DNA of 38,430 nt from Negativicutes bacterium (lineage in GTDB: Bacteria; Bacillota; Negativicutes; JAGOZY01), in assembly GCA_017995975.1 (NCBI GenBank), contig JAGOHU010000003.1:1-38430 (forward strand). Direction: 5' to 3'. Position 1 is the first letter of the stretch; the number at the start of each line of letters is the position of its first letter. Below the pieces are notes generated by a model. The model was not told the origin of the DNA. It searched no databases and saw nothing but the letters and a program-made list of their open reading frames with translations. The position numbers and the translations under genes were made by a program. Below are positions 1-9,263 of this stretch, piece by piece.

Positions 1-371
1 AACCATTGGAGGGTATCAATCATTAATCGATGCCAAAAGTCTGCTAAAAAAATTCATCTCAAAAAAATAGAATCGATCTGACCCTTTACAACTCAAAAAA
101 ACCAAAAGAGCCAGGCTATTACTTGTACTTCTGCACTTCACAAGACTTTTTACTATTCTCAAAACTGACTCGATCTCTCCTGCAATACCAGAGATTTTTG
201 TGAATACACACATGATAAATAAATGGATTCAATTAGACTCAGAGAATTCAACGCCAAAGGGAGTAAACACCACTCACAATCAGAATTGTAACCACTTAGC
301 TGAAACAGTAGCGTCAGAATTTTAATCGATAGTGCCAGTTTGCGAGCCCAGACCCTACATGCTAGAAAATT
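1..371. other. Intergenic or gene-end region, no recognised gene
   Basis: No gene can be supported here. A + strand frame entering from the left edge runs to a TAG at about 68-70 and could be the last 22 codons of a gene outside the window (tail reads IGGYQSLIDAKSLLKKFISKK-like), but it is too short to identify. The remaining AT-rich sequence contains open frames on both strands without a convincing ribosome binding site or recognisable protein. No transposon end or RNA gene was recognised. Confidence 0.3.
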
Positions 372-1109
372 TTATTTTACATAAGGAAATGATTCCAAGT
401 CCTTAATCACCTGTCCAATAATCTCCGAGCCAGTACCGTCGCCCCAACCGAGAATTTTTCCGGTTTCGTTCAACCGTTTTAACGAACAAATCGCTTGTTC
501 TTTTAAAGAAGAGTCGATAAATCCAGTGATTTTAATTTGCCCTAGAGCGACTCCATAAATCACCAAATCAGTTTGATGAATATTCATTTCCTCTTTCTCT
601 AGTTCTTCTTTCAGGTTAGTCAATTCTTTATCAACCACAGGAAGGTAGCTCAGTCCCCAGTCATTCTCAATAATTTGTTTAGGAATATCAGGAAAGAAAA
701 GCTCCTTTTTCACACTCCGAATAAACTCTTGTAAAAAACCTAAGGTGTCGCTTCCTTCATCGCTGCCAAAAGGAGCTTCTTCGTCACCGCAATCATAGTA
801 AAATTCTTCTCTAAAATGCGAAACAAAGTGGGGGTGAGTTGTTTTCGGATGGAGTCCGATTTCTTCATCATCAAAGTAATAGCGATCAATAAAATCAAAA
901 TCCTTTTGTTCAATGTACCCTTTTTTGATTTTCTCAGTAATTACTTTTTCCGCATTGATCCTGCACTCCTCTTCTGAATCCCATTCTTTCATTTGGAACT
1001 TACCGATTGTACCATACTTACCATAGTTCACCATGAAGTCGAAACCAGAATAATCAACCCACCAAAATTTGTCGCTTTTTTCATCTTGGTAGCGAAAAGC
1101 TCTCTTCAT
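372..1109 (-). CDS. WGR-domain protein
   Basis: A 245-residue soluble protein. Residues about 10-65 match the WGR fold, a small nucleic-acid-associated domain named after a Trp-Gly-Arg motif and known from PARPs and bacterial regulators; the core here is the variant NYGKYGTIG, preceded by a WWVDYSG strand. The remaining 180 residues are charged and unrecognised, with no PARP catalytic domain or helicase. Stand-alone WGR proteins occur in low-GC Gram-positives with unknown function. The start ATG follows a good AGGAGG-like site (GGAGGAAAAAATA before ATG). It lies downstream of the aminotransferase gene on the same strand, separated by a hairpin, so it may form its own unit or be reached by read-through. 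The domain call is fairly sure; the role is unknown. Confidence 0.7.
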   Translation of the reverse strand: MKRAFRYQDEKSDKFWWVDYSGFDFMVNYGKYGTIGKFQMKEWDSEEECRINAEKVITEKIKKGYIEQKDFDFIDRYYFDDEEIGLHPKTTHPHFVSHFREEFYYDCGDEEAPFGSDEGSDTLGFLQEFIRSVKKELFFPDIPKQIIENDWGLSYLPVVDKELTNLKEELEKEEMNIHQTDLVIYGVALGQIKITGFIDSSLKEQAICSLKRLNETGKILGWGDGTGSEIIGQVIKDLESFPYVK

Positions 1110-1122
1110 TATTTTTTCCTCC

Positions 1123-1160
1123 AGAAAAGCCGCAACCCAAAGGTCGCGGCTTCTCTTTTT
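1123..1160. terminator. Hairpin terminator, possibly bidirectional
   Basis: An 11-bp stem with one mismatch (AAGCCGCAACC paired with GGTCGCGGCTT, loop CAAA) at 1127-1152. On the + strand it is followed by a long T-rich run; on the minus strand by TTTTCTGG. It sits directly after the aminotransferase stop codon, and on the minus strand it probably ends that transcript just before the WGR gene. Confidence 0.55.
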
Positions 1161-1164
1161 TATT

Positions 1165-2403
1165 TTATTCTAATACTTCTTTAATTATTTTTGCAAGCCC
1201 GGGCAGTTGAGCTAATGGAGTCGCACAAGTAGCCACTCGCAAACCTTTTTCAAGTGGCAGAGTATAAATTTGTTTTTCCATCAACTTATCCACAGCTGCT
1301 GCTGAGTTAGTGGTAGGAATACTAATGAAGAAACCACCACAATAAGGAAGAATCTCAAGCCCTACTTGCGCTGCTTCATTCACAAAAATAGCAGATCGCT
1401 TCTCAATCAGCTCTTTAAATTCGGCTCTTTCTTTTTCAACTGCATCAAACAAAGCTTTATCTTCGTTAATCGTTGCGAGAATTTGCATTGCAGAGCGATT
1501 AATATTAGACCAAGTTCCACGGCTTGTTACATCCATTGCTACTTTAAATTCATCAATTGCTTCTTTGTCGCTTGAGATACCAATAATAGCACCAGTTCTT
1601 TGTCCATACAGTGTAAAAGACTTAGACATGGACACACTAAGCATGACGATCATATTGGCTGGCAAATTGCTGAATTTTTTCATGAATTCACGACATTTTT
1701 CAGCATCCCCAGCAAAATCAATGTAGGCAATATCTACAAGCAAAGCAATTCGCTTTCCTTTATTGGCTTGTCCCTTAAGCACATCCAGTACTGCATCCCA
1801 CTCACTATTAGTTAAGCTATAACCAGTAGGATTATGAGCCGGTGAGTTAATAATGGAAAGGAGACTGTCTTGACGGGCAAGAACTTCCAACACCTTGGCT
1901 TCAAAAGCAGGTACATTAAAAGTTTTCTCTTCTGTATAAAATGCAAACGTACCAAATTTACGCATCGCATCACCAACCAGAGTAGTATAAGCTCCCCAGT
2001 ACCAATCAGAAGAAATCACTGTATCTCCCAATTCGGAATAGTTCCAAATCGCATGATGGAGTGCTCCTGTTCCGCCAGCAGTTCCGATCGCCGCAGTATA
2101 TGCCTCTGGTCGAGATTGTCGGAAAGTTACATCTTGAATTCCGGATAAATATTTCGGTAACCCATCAATAGGTGCATAAGCTGCAATATCATTTGCTGGA
2201 AGATTACGATAGATTTTTTCAACGGTTGGCAAAAGAACCATGCTTCCTGTTTCGTCTAAAATAGATCCAACTGTTGCGTTAAGCACTTTATCTTTTCCAT
2301 ATTTAGCTGCTGCCTCAATAGCCAATCCGTTCAACTCAAAAGCTTTGTCTCCACTTTTTTTCCCTCGGGCGTGCGATGCTGCTATTTGTACCATTTTCTC
2401 CAT
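1165..2403 (-). CDS. Aspartate/aromatic aminotransferase-like PLP enzyme (fold type I)
   Basis: A 412-residue class I/II aminotransferase that would move an amino group between an amino acid and a 2-oxo acid in the cytosol. Visible landmarks: NPTG at 191-194, D224 and Y227 in VDIAYIDF, the PLP-binding lysine K261 in SMSKSF, R269 in GQRTG, and a C-terminal LRVATCA segment holding the probable carboxylate-binding arginine. The layout most resembles the aspartate/tyrosine aminotransferase group, but the substrate cannot be read from sequence. The first ATG (2403) is directly next to the AAAGGGG ribosome binding site; the second ATG (2394, protein starting MVQIAAS) has a normal spacing of about nine bases and is the better start. 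It probably has its own promoter in the 83 bases upstream, which are AT-rich. Confidence 0.85.
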   Translation of the reverse strand: MEKMVQIAASHARGKKSGDKAFELNGLAIEAAAKYGKDKVLNATVGSILDETGSMVLLPTVEKIYRNLPANDIAAYAPIDGLPKYLSGIQDVTFRQSRPEAYTAAIGTAGGTGALHHAIWNYSELGDTVISSDWYWGAYTTLVGDAMRKFGTFAFYTEEKTFNVPAFEAKVLEVLARQDSLLSIINSPAHNPTGYSLTNSEWDAVLDVLKGQANKGKRIALLVDIAYIDFAGDAEKCREFMKKFSNLPANMIVMLSVSMSKSFTLYGQRTGAIIGISSDKEAIDEFKVAMDVTSRGTWSNINRSAMQILATINEDKALFDAVEKERAEFKELIEKRSAIFVNEAAQVGLEILPYCGGFFISIPTTNSAAAVDKLMEKQIYTLPLEKGLRVATCATPLAQLPGLAKIIKEVLE

Positions 2404-2486
2404 CCCCTTTTCCTATTGGTCTACATATAATATATTTAGAAAATTCGCTACCTTTGACCAGAATCCTTCTCTTAGTAAATATATTT

Positions 2487-2903
2487 TTACAAGCCTAAAG
2501 GTTTTTTGGCTAACTGATCTGCTCGTTCATTTCCGAGAACTCCAGTATGAGCAGCTTCTTTGAAAAAAGTAATCTTCATCTCCTGCCGTCTTTGGATGAT
2601 AAAATCACGATAATATTGAGTCATCCAATTCTTCGCTTTCCACTCCCCATCAGCCCAAGCAGATACACCTTGATAATCGTGGTGAATTCGAATTTCCTTA
2701 AGTCCTTCTTTTTGAGCCCACAAAACAGCTCGCATTGCAGCCGAAAGCTCACCTGCTACATTTCGCATTGCAGCAGCTTCTTCGTGAGTACCTAGTCCAC
2801 AGTCAGCAAAGATTTCTACCCCTTTATCGTAAGCAGCAAATCCCCACCCATATTCTCCCATACGTTTGACTGTATGAGAACCATCCACAAAAATCTCGAT
2901 CAA
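2487..2903 (-). CDS. Ribonuclease H (RNase HI fold)
   Basis: A 138-residue protein with the RNase H fold that cleaves RNA in RNA:DNA hybrids. The four acidic catalytic residues are visible: D7 in IFVDGS, E52 in AGELSAA, D76 in IHHDYQG and D129 in GNERADQLA, plus H119 before the last one (AAHTG). The length is near the RNase HI minimum, so there is no extra hybrid-binding domain. The start is TTG at 2903, preceded by AAAGGGGCGATT. It lies just downstream of a strong terminator that closes the gyrA transcript, so it probably uses a promoter in the short gap. Confidence 0.85.
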   Translation of the reverse strand: MIEIFVDGSHTVKRMGEYGWGFAAYDKGVEIFADCGLGTHEEAAAMRNVAGELSAAMRAVLWAQKEGLKEIRIHHDYQGVSAWADGEWKAKNWMTQYYRDFIIQRRQEMKITFFKEAAHTGVLGNERADQLAKKPLGL

Positions 2904-2925
2904 AAGAATCGCCCCTTTTATTTAG

Positions 2926-2962
2926 AAAAAAAGCCCTACTAACAAATAGCAGGGTCTTTTTA
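2926..2962 (-). terminator. Intrinsic terminator of the mutY-gyrA unit
   Basis: Read on the minus strand, ACCCTGCTA pairs with TAGTAGGG around a short T-rich loop and is followed by seven T. It lies about 110 bases beyond the gyrA stop codon and just before the RNase H start. Confidence 0.8.
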
Positions 2963-2997
2963 AGTTAACTATCGATTACCCGAAAAGTTATCAGTCA

Positions 2998-3055
2998 TTA
3001 ACCAATGATGTTTTATGAAAACCCCTATTTAAAAGGATTTTACCAGATTGGTTAA
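2998..3055. repeat. Short inverted repeat in the gyrA 3' flank
   Basis: TTAACCAAT at 2998-3006 is repeated inverted as ATTGGTTAA at 3047-3055 with 40 bases between. There is no T-run, so it is not a standard terminator. It could be an RNA stem in the gyrA 3' untranslated region; function unknown. Confidence 0.4.
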
Positions 3056-3071
3056 CGACCATTTACTTCAA

Positions 3072-5519
3072 TCAATCATCCTTTGCTTGATCCACTGCAG
3101 CCAAAGCAGCAATCTTTTCTTGATCATTCATACGCATTAATCGTACCCCTTGGGTATTTCGACCTACCACAGAAATTGCATCCATATCCATACGAATCAC
3201 TTTTCCTTCAGTGGAGATCAAAACAAGATCTTGATCCGGGTATACAATTCGACTTCCAACGACCGGACCAGTTTTGTCAGTGACTTTAAGGTTTATTACC
3301 CCTTTGCCACCTCGCCCTTGCTCTCGGTACTCAGAAACTTGAGTTCTTTTACCGAAACCATTTTCTGAAACAGTGAGAACTTCTGTCTCCTCTGTTCTCA
3401 CTGCATCCATAGCCACCAGCTCATCCCCTTTGCGTAAGGAAATCCCTCGGACTCCTTTTGCAGTACGGCCTAGCTCACGAATGCTATCAGCTGGGAATTG
3501 AATTGCCACACCATTTCGAGTTGCCATAAAGATTTTATCTTCTTTTTCGACTCGCTTCACTCCAATCAAGGAGTCATCATCATTTAGATTGATTGCAATG
3601 ATTCCTGTTCGGCGAATTTTAGAAAAGCTCGAAAGGGCTGTTTGTTTTACAATTCCTTTACGAGTTGCCATAAATAAGGTTTCGTCATCGGCAAACTCTT
3701 TTACTGGAATGAGAGCAGTTACATACTCTGTTTTTTCCAAAGTAATCAAGTTTGGCATTGCACTACCTTTCGCATTTCGGCCTGCTTCTGGCAATTCATA
3801 GGCTTTCAAAGGATAGACTCGCCCTAAATTAGTAAAGAAGAGCAAAGTCGAATGAGTCGTTGCAATATAGAGATGTTCAATCAAATCTTCTGCTTTCGTG
3901 CTCATCCCTTGCACTCCAACTCCACCACGCCGTTGGCTACGGTAAGTCGTCATTGGAGTTCGTTTGATATACCCACCGCGAGTTAAAGTAATTACTGCTT
4001 CCTCATCGGGGATCAAATCTTCAATATCTAATTCAGCCATATTTTCTGTGATCTCACTACGACGAGCATCGCCAAAGCGTCTTTTCACTTCTGCCAAATC
4101 CTCTGTAATGATTGCTAGCACTTTGCCCTCATCAGCTAAAATACTACGCAAATACGCAATGGTCTCCATGGTATCTTTCAAATCGTCTTCAATTTTCTGA
4201 CGTTCCAGACCAGTCAATCTTTGGAGACGTAAATCTAAAATCGCTTGAGACTGACGCTCAGAAAGAGAGAACTTGCTCATCAATTGTTCTTTTGCGGTCT
4301 CACCATTTGGAGCATTACGGATCGTCGTAATGACTTGATCCAGATGATCCAAAGCAATTTTTAAGCCCTCTAAAATATGGGCTTTATCCAATGCCTTATT
4401 CAGGTCAAACTGAGTTCGGCGAGTAATGACTTCTTTTTGATGATTTAAATAATGAAAAAGTACCTGCTTTAAATTTAGAACTTGAGGCTTTCCGTCTACC
4501 AAAGCAAGAGTATTCACCCCGAAAGTATTTTGAAGAGCTGTATGTTTATAAAGAAGATTTAAAATAATTTCTGGATAAGCATCCCGACGAAGCTCGATCA
4601 CGATCCGCATTCCGCTGCGATCGGACTCATCCCGCAGATCCGTAATTCCATCAATTACTTTATCCCGCACTAATCCAGCAATATTTTCAATGAGCCGAGA
4701 TTTATTCACCATAAAAGGAATTTCGGTAATAATAATCTGGGTCTTTCCGCCACTCATATCTTCGAAATGAGCTTTGGCACGCATGATTACACTGCCTTTT
4801 CCTGTATGGTAAGCATTTTTAATTCCTGTACGACCCAAAATTTGGGCACCAGTAGGAAAGTCTGGCCCTTTGATATATTCCATCAATTCATCAATTGTAA
4901 TCTCAGGATTTTCGATCATTGCCAGCAAGCCATCGATTACTTCACCCAAATTATGAGGTGGAATATTGGTGGCCATACCTACCGCAATACCAGAAGAACC
5001 ATTCACCAGTAAATTCGGAATACGAGCTGGCAAAACCAAAGGTTCTTTCATAGACTCATCATAGTTGGGACCAAAATTAACTGTATCCTTATCAATATCC
5101 CGAAGCATTTCTTCCGCAATTCGAGCCATACGAATTTCCGTATATCGCATCGCAGCAGCTGAGTCACCGTCGACAGAACCAAAGTTGCCGTGACCATCTG
5201 CCAAAGGATAACGACTCGAAAAGCTTTGAGCCAGTCGAACCGCTGCATCATAAACAGAGCTATCGCCATGAGGGTGATACTTACCAAGTACATCCCCGAC
5301 CAGACGAGCTGATTTACGATACGCCTTTCCTGGGGTCATTCCAGACTCATCCATCGAGTAGAGGATACGACGATGTACCGGTTTCAATCCATCTCGTACA
5401 TCAGGAAGTGCACGAGCCACAATTACACTCATTGCATAATTGATGTAGGATTCCTGCATTTCTGACTCAATACGTTTAGGTAAAATATGCCCGGCAGTAA
5501 ATAAACTTTCTTGACTCAT
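3072..5519 (-). CDS. gyrA: DNA gyrase subunit A
   Basis: An 815-residue type IIA topoisomerase A subunit, the strand-cutting partner of GyrB, which introduces negative supercoils. The catalytic tyrosine is Y126 ([10 protein letters not shown]). The quinolone-determining region reads [10 protein letters not shown], with S87 and D91 at the positions equivalent to E. coli S83 and D87, so it has no classical resistance change. The GyrA box QRRGGVG (about residue 535) and the C-terminal beta-pinwheel repeats separate it from ParC. gyrB is not in the window. The start ATG lies one base after the mutY stop, so the two are almost certainly co-transcribed and translationally coupled; the ribosome binding site is inside mutY. 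Confidence 0.97.
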   Translation of the reverse strand: MSQESLFTAGHILPKRIESEMQESYINYAMSVIVARALPDVRDGLKPVHRRILYSMDESGMTPGKAYRKSARLVGDVLGKYHPHGDSSVYDAAVRLAQSFSSRYPLADGHGNFGSVDGDSAAAMRYTEIRMARIAEEMLRDIDKDTVNFGPNYDESMKEPLVLPARIPNLLVNGSSGIAVGMATNIPPHNLGEVIDGLLAMIENPEITIDELMEYIKGPDFPTGAQILGRTGIKNAYHTGKGSVIMRAKAHFEDMSGGKTQIIITEIPFMVNKSRLIENIAGLVRDKVIDGITDLRDESDRSGMRIVIELRRDAYPEIILNLLYKHTALQNTFGVNTLALVDGKPQVLNLKQVLFHYLNHQKEVITRRTQFDLNKALDKAHILEGLKIALDHLDQVITTIRNAPNGETAKEQLMSKFSLSERQSQAILDLRLQRLTGLERQKIEDDLKDTMETIAYLRSILADEGKVLAIITEDLAEVKRRFGDARRSEITENMAELDIEDLIPDEEAVITLTRGGYIKRTPMTTYRSQRRGGVGVQGMSTKAEDLIEHLYIATTHSTLLFFTNLGRVYPLKAYELPEAGRNAKGSAMPNLITLEKTEYVTALIPVKEFADDETLFMATRKGIVKQTALSSFSKIRRTGIIAINLNDDDSLIGVKRVEKEDKIFMATRNGVAIQFPADSIRELGRTAKGVRGISLRKGDELVAMDAVRTEETEVLTVSENGFGKRTQVSEYREQGRGGKGVINLKVTDKTGPVVGSRIVYPDQDLVLISTEGKVIRMDMDAISVVGRNTQGVRLMRMNDQEKIAALAAVDQAKDD

Positions 5520-5520
5520 A

Positions 5521-6639
5521 CTAAAAACTCACCATTCTTTCCTTATCCTTATCACCAAAACGAAGGCTTTTTTCTCCATTTTGCAAAAAATTAGCTATTT
5601 TACTATGAGGTCCAGCCCAAAGTATTTTTTCTGGCTGGTTCCACTCATGCCAAGCCCAGTCCTCAGGCAGATGAATTGGACTTTCCGTTAGCTTCGCTTC
5701 AAACCCTCGCAAGTCCCACTTCTGATGGCTAAAAATATGATCGACTCCGCAAAGGAGCCCTTTGATCTCTACTTCTACTCCGGCTTCAGCAAAACATTCC
5801 TGCAAAGCTTGAACCCCTTGGTCTTCCAAATTTTCAACTGTAGGAAATTCCCACATCTTGGCCAATAATCCTCGCGAAGGTCTTTTTCGTAAAAGAACTT
5901 TCCCTTGATCGATCAAAACTCCGGCCACTAAAAATTTCAATTTAGGTGGCTTCGGTGGACTCTTTTTCGGAAACTCCACTGGATTTCCTTTTTTGTAACC
6001 CCAACACATTTCGTGAATTGGGCAGTCCATACATCGAGGTGAGCGAGGACTACAAAGAGTCGCCCCTAGCTCCATCAAAGCCTGATTAAAGTCACCGGCT
6101 TGATCTACCGGTATCATTTGGCTCACGACTTCCGAAACGATCTTTCGAGTACTTGCCACGTCAATGGGCTCACTGATGGTAGAAAATCGAGTAATCACCC
6201 GATAGACATTTCCATCCACTGCTGGTTCAGGTAAACCATAAACCAACGATAAAAGAGCTCCAGCTGTGTAAGGTCCCACTCCTCTGAGCTTCTCGACTTC
6301 CTTCCGTTCCCTTGGTAGCTTGCCACCATAGACTTCGACCAGTTCTCGCACTCCAGCTTGTAAATTGCGAGCCCGGCTATAATAACCCAAGCCTTGCCAC
6401 AAGCTAAGCACCTCTTCTTCGGTCGCAGCCGCCAGTGCTTCTGGCGTTGGAAAAGCGGTCAAGAAACGTTCGTAATAAGGCCGGACCGTCTCTACCCGGG
6501 TCTGTTGAAGCATCGTTTCCGAAATCCAAATTGGATAAGCTTCTTTTGTATGACGCCAAGGAAGATCTCTTTTCACCTTCTGATACCAGCGAACTAAAAG
6601 CTCTCCGGCCTTTTGAAAATCTTGCTTCTCTTTGGTCAC
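5521..6639 (-). CDS. mutY: Adenine DNA glycosylase MutY
   Basis: A 372-residue base-excision repair enzyme that removes adenine mispaired with 8-oxoguanine. The N-terminal glycosylase domain has the catalytic E41 ([11 protein letters not shown]) and D142 ([10 protein letters not shown]), the helix-hairpin-helix [12 protein letters not shown] at 118-129, and four iron-sulfur cysteines spaced C-x6-C-x2-C-x5-C (C196, C203, C206, C212). The C-terminal 140 residues match the Nudix-like 8-oxoG recognition domain ([20 protein letters not shown]). The start is GTG at 6639 after GCAGGAAAAAAT. It precedes gyrA with a one-base gap. This is an unusual partner for gyrA, which more often follows gyrB near the origin. 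Confidence 0.95.
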   Translation of the reverse strand: MTKEKQDFQKAGELLVRWYQKVKRDLPWRHTKEAYPIWISETMLQQTRVETVRPYYERFLTAFPTPEALAAATEEEVLSLWQGLGYYSRARNLQAGVRELVEVYGGKLPRERKEVEKLRGVGPYTAGALLSLVYGLPEPAVDGNVYRVITRFSTISEPIDVASTRKIVSEVVSQMIPVDQAGDFNQALMELGATLCSPRSPRCMDCPIHEMCWGYKKGNPVEFPKKSPPKPPKLKFLVAGVLIDQGKVLLRKRPSRGLLAKMWEFPTVENLEDQGVQALQECFAEAGVEVEIKGLLCGVDHIFSHQKWDLRGFEAKLTESPIHLPEDWAWHEWNQPEKILWAGPHSKIANFLQNGEKSLRFGDKDKERMVSF

Positions 6640-6849
6640 ATTTTTTCCTGCCTTATCTCCAATTTATTCGATCTCCATCCCATATTATACCTCGAATTAG
6701 ACCTAAAATACAGGATTTTAATTCTTTTTTTAAAAAGTAGCTCCCCAACTCAACGAACCTTCCAAAAAATTAAAAGCCAAGCCTCATATCAAGGACTCGA
6801 CCAGTATCATTGACCCGCCCTGTCTACTTTTCCTTTACCTGCAACCAAC

Positions 6850-7812
6850 CTAGGGCTTGCTCAATGGAAAGATATGAGGAAGATCAATACCCGCATAAGG
6901 ATAATTACGGTATAAAGAATCTTTTACTAATTCTACAAACAAAGTGACATCTTCACTTAAGTCATATTTTTTAAGATGAATCCAACCGAGTAAGATTTGT
7001 TTATCAAATCCTCGCAAAGGAATGGCTGTAATTTCTTCCGGAATAATTTGAGGAATCAAGTAACCAGTGCCGATATTAAAGCTATCAGTATTACTAATAA
7101 TATTATTTGTGGTCCCCCGGTCAGAAGTATAAATAATCTTCGGATGATTTTCAATTCCTGTAAGCTCTTCGGTAAGCATGGAGTGATTTTCATTATTTTG
7201 CTCATACAGAATCATCGGATATGCCTCAAGATCAGTGATATCAATAGATGTTTCTCCTCCTAAGGGATGACTTTTTCGAATAAAAACATGAGGAGCTACC
7301 GAAGCCAAAGGCTGAAAATCAATGCCCCATTTATCCAGAATTTGAGTAATAAATTTTTTGTTTTGTGGTGTTAAACACAGGATTCCAAGGGCACTCCTAC
7401 GATAGTAAACATCCTCAATGGCCATCAAAGTCTTGGACTCTTTTATCCCATAAGTATATCTCTGGGGAGCCATATTTTTTACAAAATTAATGAAAGCTTC
7501 TGCTACGAAAGCATAATGCTGGCACGATACCTGAAATTGATGTAGAGGAACTCGTTGCTCTAAGGCATAACGCGATTTGATCGCATCTGCTTCTTCAAGC
7601 AATCGTTTGCCCAACTGAAGAAATTCGATTCCATCTGCCGTAAGAGATATGCCTTGATTAGAGCGTTCAAATATTTGAATAGCCAACTCCCGTTCTAATT
7701 CTTTAACTGCTGTGCTTAATGTGGGTTGAGAAATAAAAAGGCTCTGAGCCGCTTTATTTAAAGACCCTTGATTGGCTATTTCTAAGACATATCTGATCTG
7801 TTGTATCTTCAT
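6850..7812 (-). CDS. LysR-family transcription regulator
   Basis: A 320-residue LysR-type regulator: N-terminal winged helix-turn-helix (residues 1-60, with AAQSLFISQPTLSTAVKELE) and a periplasmic-binding-protein-like effector domain (about 90-300). It faces the sulfur-amino-acid operon across 222 bases, the classic arrangement for a LysR activator of the divergent operon. A TATAG-N7-CTATA dyad in that gap fits a LysR binding box. The effector is probably linked to the substrate of the lyase or hydrolase (an amino acid or derivative); this is inferred from context only. The start ATG follows AGGATG-rich sequence. Confidence 0.88.
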   Translation of the reverse strand: MKIQQIRYVLEIANQGSLNKAAQSLFISQPTLSTAVKELERELAIQIFERSNQGISLTADGIEFLQLGKRLLEEADAIKSRYALEQRVPLHQFQVSCQHYAFVAEAFINFVKNMAPQRYTYGIKESKTLMAIEDVYYRRSALGILCLTPQNKKFITQILDKWGIDFQPLASVAPHVFIRKSHPLGGETSIDITDLEAYPMILYEQNNENHSMLTEELTGIENHPKIIYTSDRGTTNNIISNTDSFNIGTGYLIPQIIPEEITAIPLRGFDKQILLGWIHLKKYDLSEDVTLFVELVKDSLYRNYPYAGIDLPHIFPLSKP

Positions 7813-7860
7813 TACTTTAAAACATCCTTTCCTAGATTCAGTAAATGTTTCCCCTTTTGT

Positions 7861-7877
7861 TATAGTTTTTGTCTATA
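7861..7877. promoter_or_regulatory. Probable LysR-type operator
   Basis: TATAG at 7861-7865 and its inverted copy CTATA at 7873-7877 with a 7-base spacer. The dyad lies between the divergent LysR gene and the lyase operon and has the T-N11-A form typical of LysR recognition sites. Confidence 0.45.
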
Positions 7878-7924
7878 GCGATACTTGTAAAAAATATTAA
7901 CATATTTTTAGGAGGAATGATATC

Positions 7925-7972
7925 TTGGAAAAGAGTTATCTGGCAATTGCAACAATTCAGGCATTTCTTTAG
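7925..7972 (+). CDS. Possible 15-residue leader peptide
   Basis: A TTG codon nine bases after a perfect AGGAGG (7910-7915) opens a short frame, MEKSYLAIATIQAFL, then stop. It sits in the leader of the sulfur-amino-acid operon, about 60 bases before the lyase start. A weak pairing (AGGCA with TGCCT) follows, with a T-rich run at 8003-8008. It could be a leader peptide coupled to attenuation or simply a remnant of an older gene start. There is no clear run of one amino acid. Confidence 0.3.
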   Translation: MEKSYLAIATIQAFL

Positions 7973-8034
7973 CCAGAAAATCGCCTATTGCCTCTTTAGT
8001 AATTTTTTCGATTAAATGATTGGAGGATTTTATC

Positions 8035-9228
8035 ATGAAAAAAGGATTAGCCACAAGAATGATCCATGCCGGGGAGAATGAAATCGCAAAAAAAGTCGCC
8101 CAATCGGTCTCAGTCCCAAAAGTAATGCCAATCTATATGAGCAGTGTTTTCAGCTTTGATGATGTTGCTTCTCTTGATGCGGTCTACGATGGAACTCAGC
8201 CCGGATATGTCTATACTCGAATGTCCAACCCAGGTACCGACTGCGTCGAAGAAGTATTGACTGCTGCGGAAGGCTCGGATGGAGCAATCGTTTTTAGCTC
8301 TGGTATGGCTGCGATCATCACGGCTTTTATGGCGAACGTAAGCACCGGGGACCACATTATCTCCTCTCCTGTTTTATATGGCGGTGTTTATGATTATTTG
8401 AAAAACGAAATTCCACGCTTTGGCGTTGAAGTCGATTTTGTGGACTTCATCCATGATGATATTGAGAAGTACATCAAGCCAAACACAAAAATTATCTACA
8501 CTGAGACAATCACCAATCCACTGATGGAAGTAATGGATCTAGCCAAAACTGCCGAAATTGCCCACCGACATGGCGCAAAAATGATTGTGGATAATACTTT
8601 TGCTACCCCAGCAATTTGCCGGCCCCTCGAATTTGGCGCTGATATCGTGGTCTATAGTGGTACAAAATATCTAGGTGGACATAGTGACATCATCAGTGGA
8701 GTCATTACCGCAAATAGCGAAAATATCACTCAAATCAAACGTTATGCAACTCTTTATGGAAATAACCCAAGCCCTTTTGATGCGTGGTTGCTCACTCGGA
8801 GCTTGCGTACTCTTGAATTGAGAGTCGAAAAACATAGCCAAAATGCACAAAAACTTGCGGAATATTTAGCCCAACATCCAAAAGTAGAAAAAGTCTATTA
8901 TCCGGGCTTAAAGGATTCACCTTTTCATGAATTAGCCCAGAAACAGTTCGAAAATGGCTGGTGCAGTGGCATGCTCAGTGCAGATATCGTAGGAGGCGAA
9001 AAAGGAGCTAGTGACTTTATTGCTGCCTGTGAAAGTGTCAAATTTGTTCCAAGTTTAGCTGGAGTCAGCACAAGCATTTCCTATCCTGCCAAGACATCAC
9101 ATCGAGCCTATTCAGCAGAAGAATTAGCTCACTGTGGTATTTCGATGGGTCAATTGCGCTTCTCAGTAGGCCTAGAAAAAATTGAAGATATTATCGAAGA
9201 ATTTGAACGAGCTTTTTCTAAAATTTAA
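8035..9228 (+). CDS. Methionine gamma-lyase/cystathionine lyase-family PLP enzyme
   Basis: A 397-residue enzyme of the Cys/Met-metabolism PLP family, which breaks or exchanges the gamma or beta bond of sulfur amino acids. Landmarks are Y60 and R62 (YTRMSNPG, phosphate binding), Y115 (VLYGG), D186 (IVDNTF) and the PLP lysine K211 (YSGTKYLGG). Methionine gamma-lyases have a cysteine after the LYG motif (Cys116 in the Pseudomonas enzyme); here G117 stands there, so homocysteine, cystathionine or another substrate is possible. The ATG at 8035 has a TTGGAGGA site six bases upstream and is preferred to an in-frame TTG at 8020 that lies within that site. It is first in a four-gene operon. The product is probably 2-oxobutyrate, ammonia and a thiol or sulfide. 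Confidence 0.85.
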   Translation: MKKGLATRMIHAGENEIAKKVAQSVSVPKVMPIYMSSVFSFDDVASLDAVYDGTQPGYVYTRMSNPGTDCVEEVLTAAEGSDGAIVFSSGMAAIITAFMANVSTGDHIISSPVLYGGVYDYLKNEIPRFGVEVDFVDFIHDDIEKYIKPNTKIIYTETITNPLMEVMDLAKTAEIAHRHGAKMIVDNTFATPAICRPLEFGADIVVYSGTKYLGGHSDIISGVITANSENITQIKRYATLYGNNPSPFDAWLLTRSLRTLELRVEKHSQNAQKLAEYLAQHPKVEKVYYPGLKDSPFHELAQKQFENGWCSGMLSADIVGGEKGASDFIAACESVKFVPSLAGVSTSISYPAKTSHRAYSAEELAHCGISMGQLRFSVGLEKIEDIIEEFERAFSKI

Positions 9229-9263
9229 CTCTTGCAAAATATCAACAAATCTTGGAGGTTCAC

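Noticed and set aside
3072-5519. Quinolone-resistance mutation in GyrA
   Set aside because: The serine and acidic residue at the key positions (S87, D91) are the sensitive-type residues.
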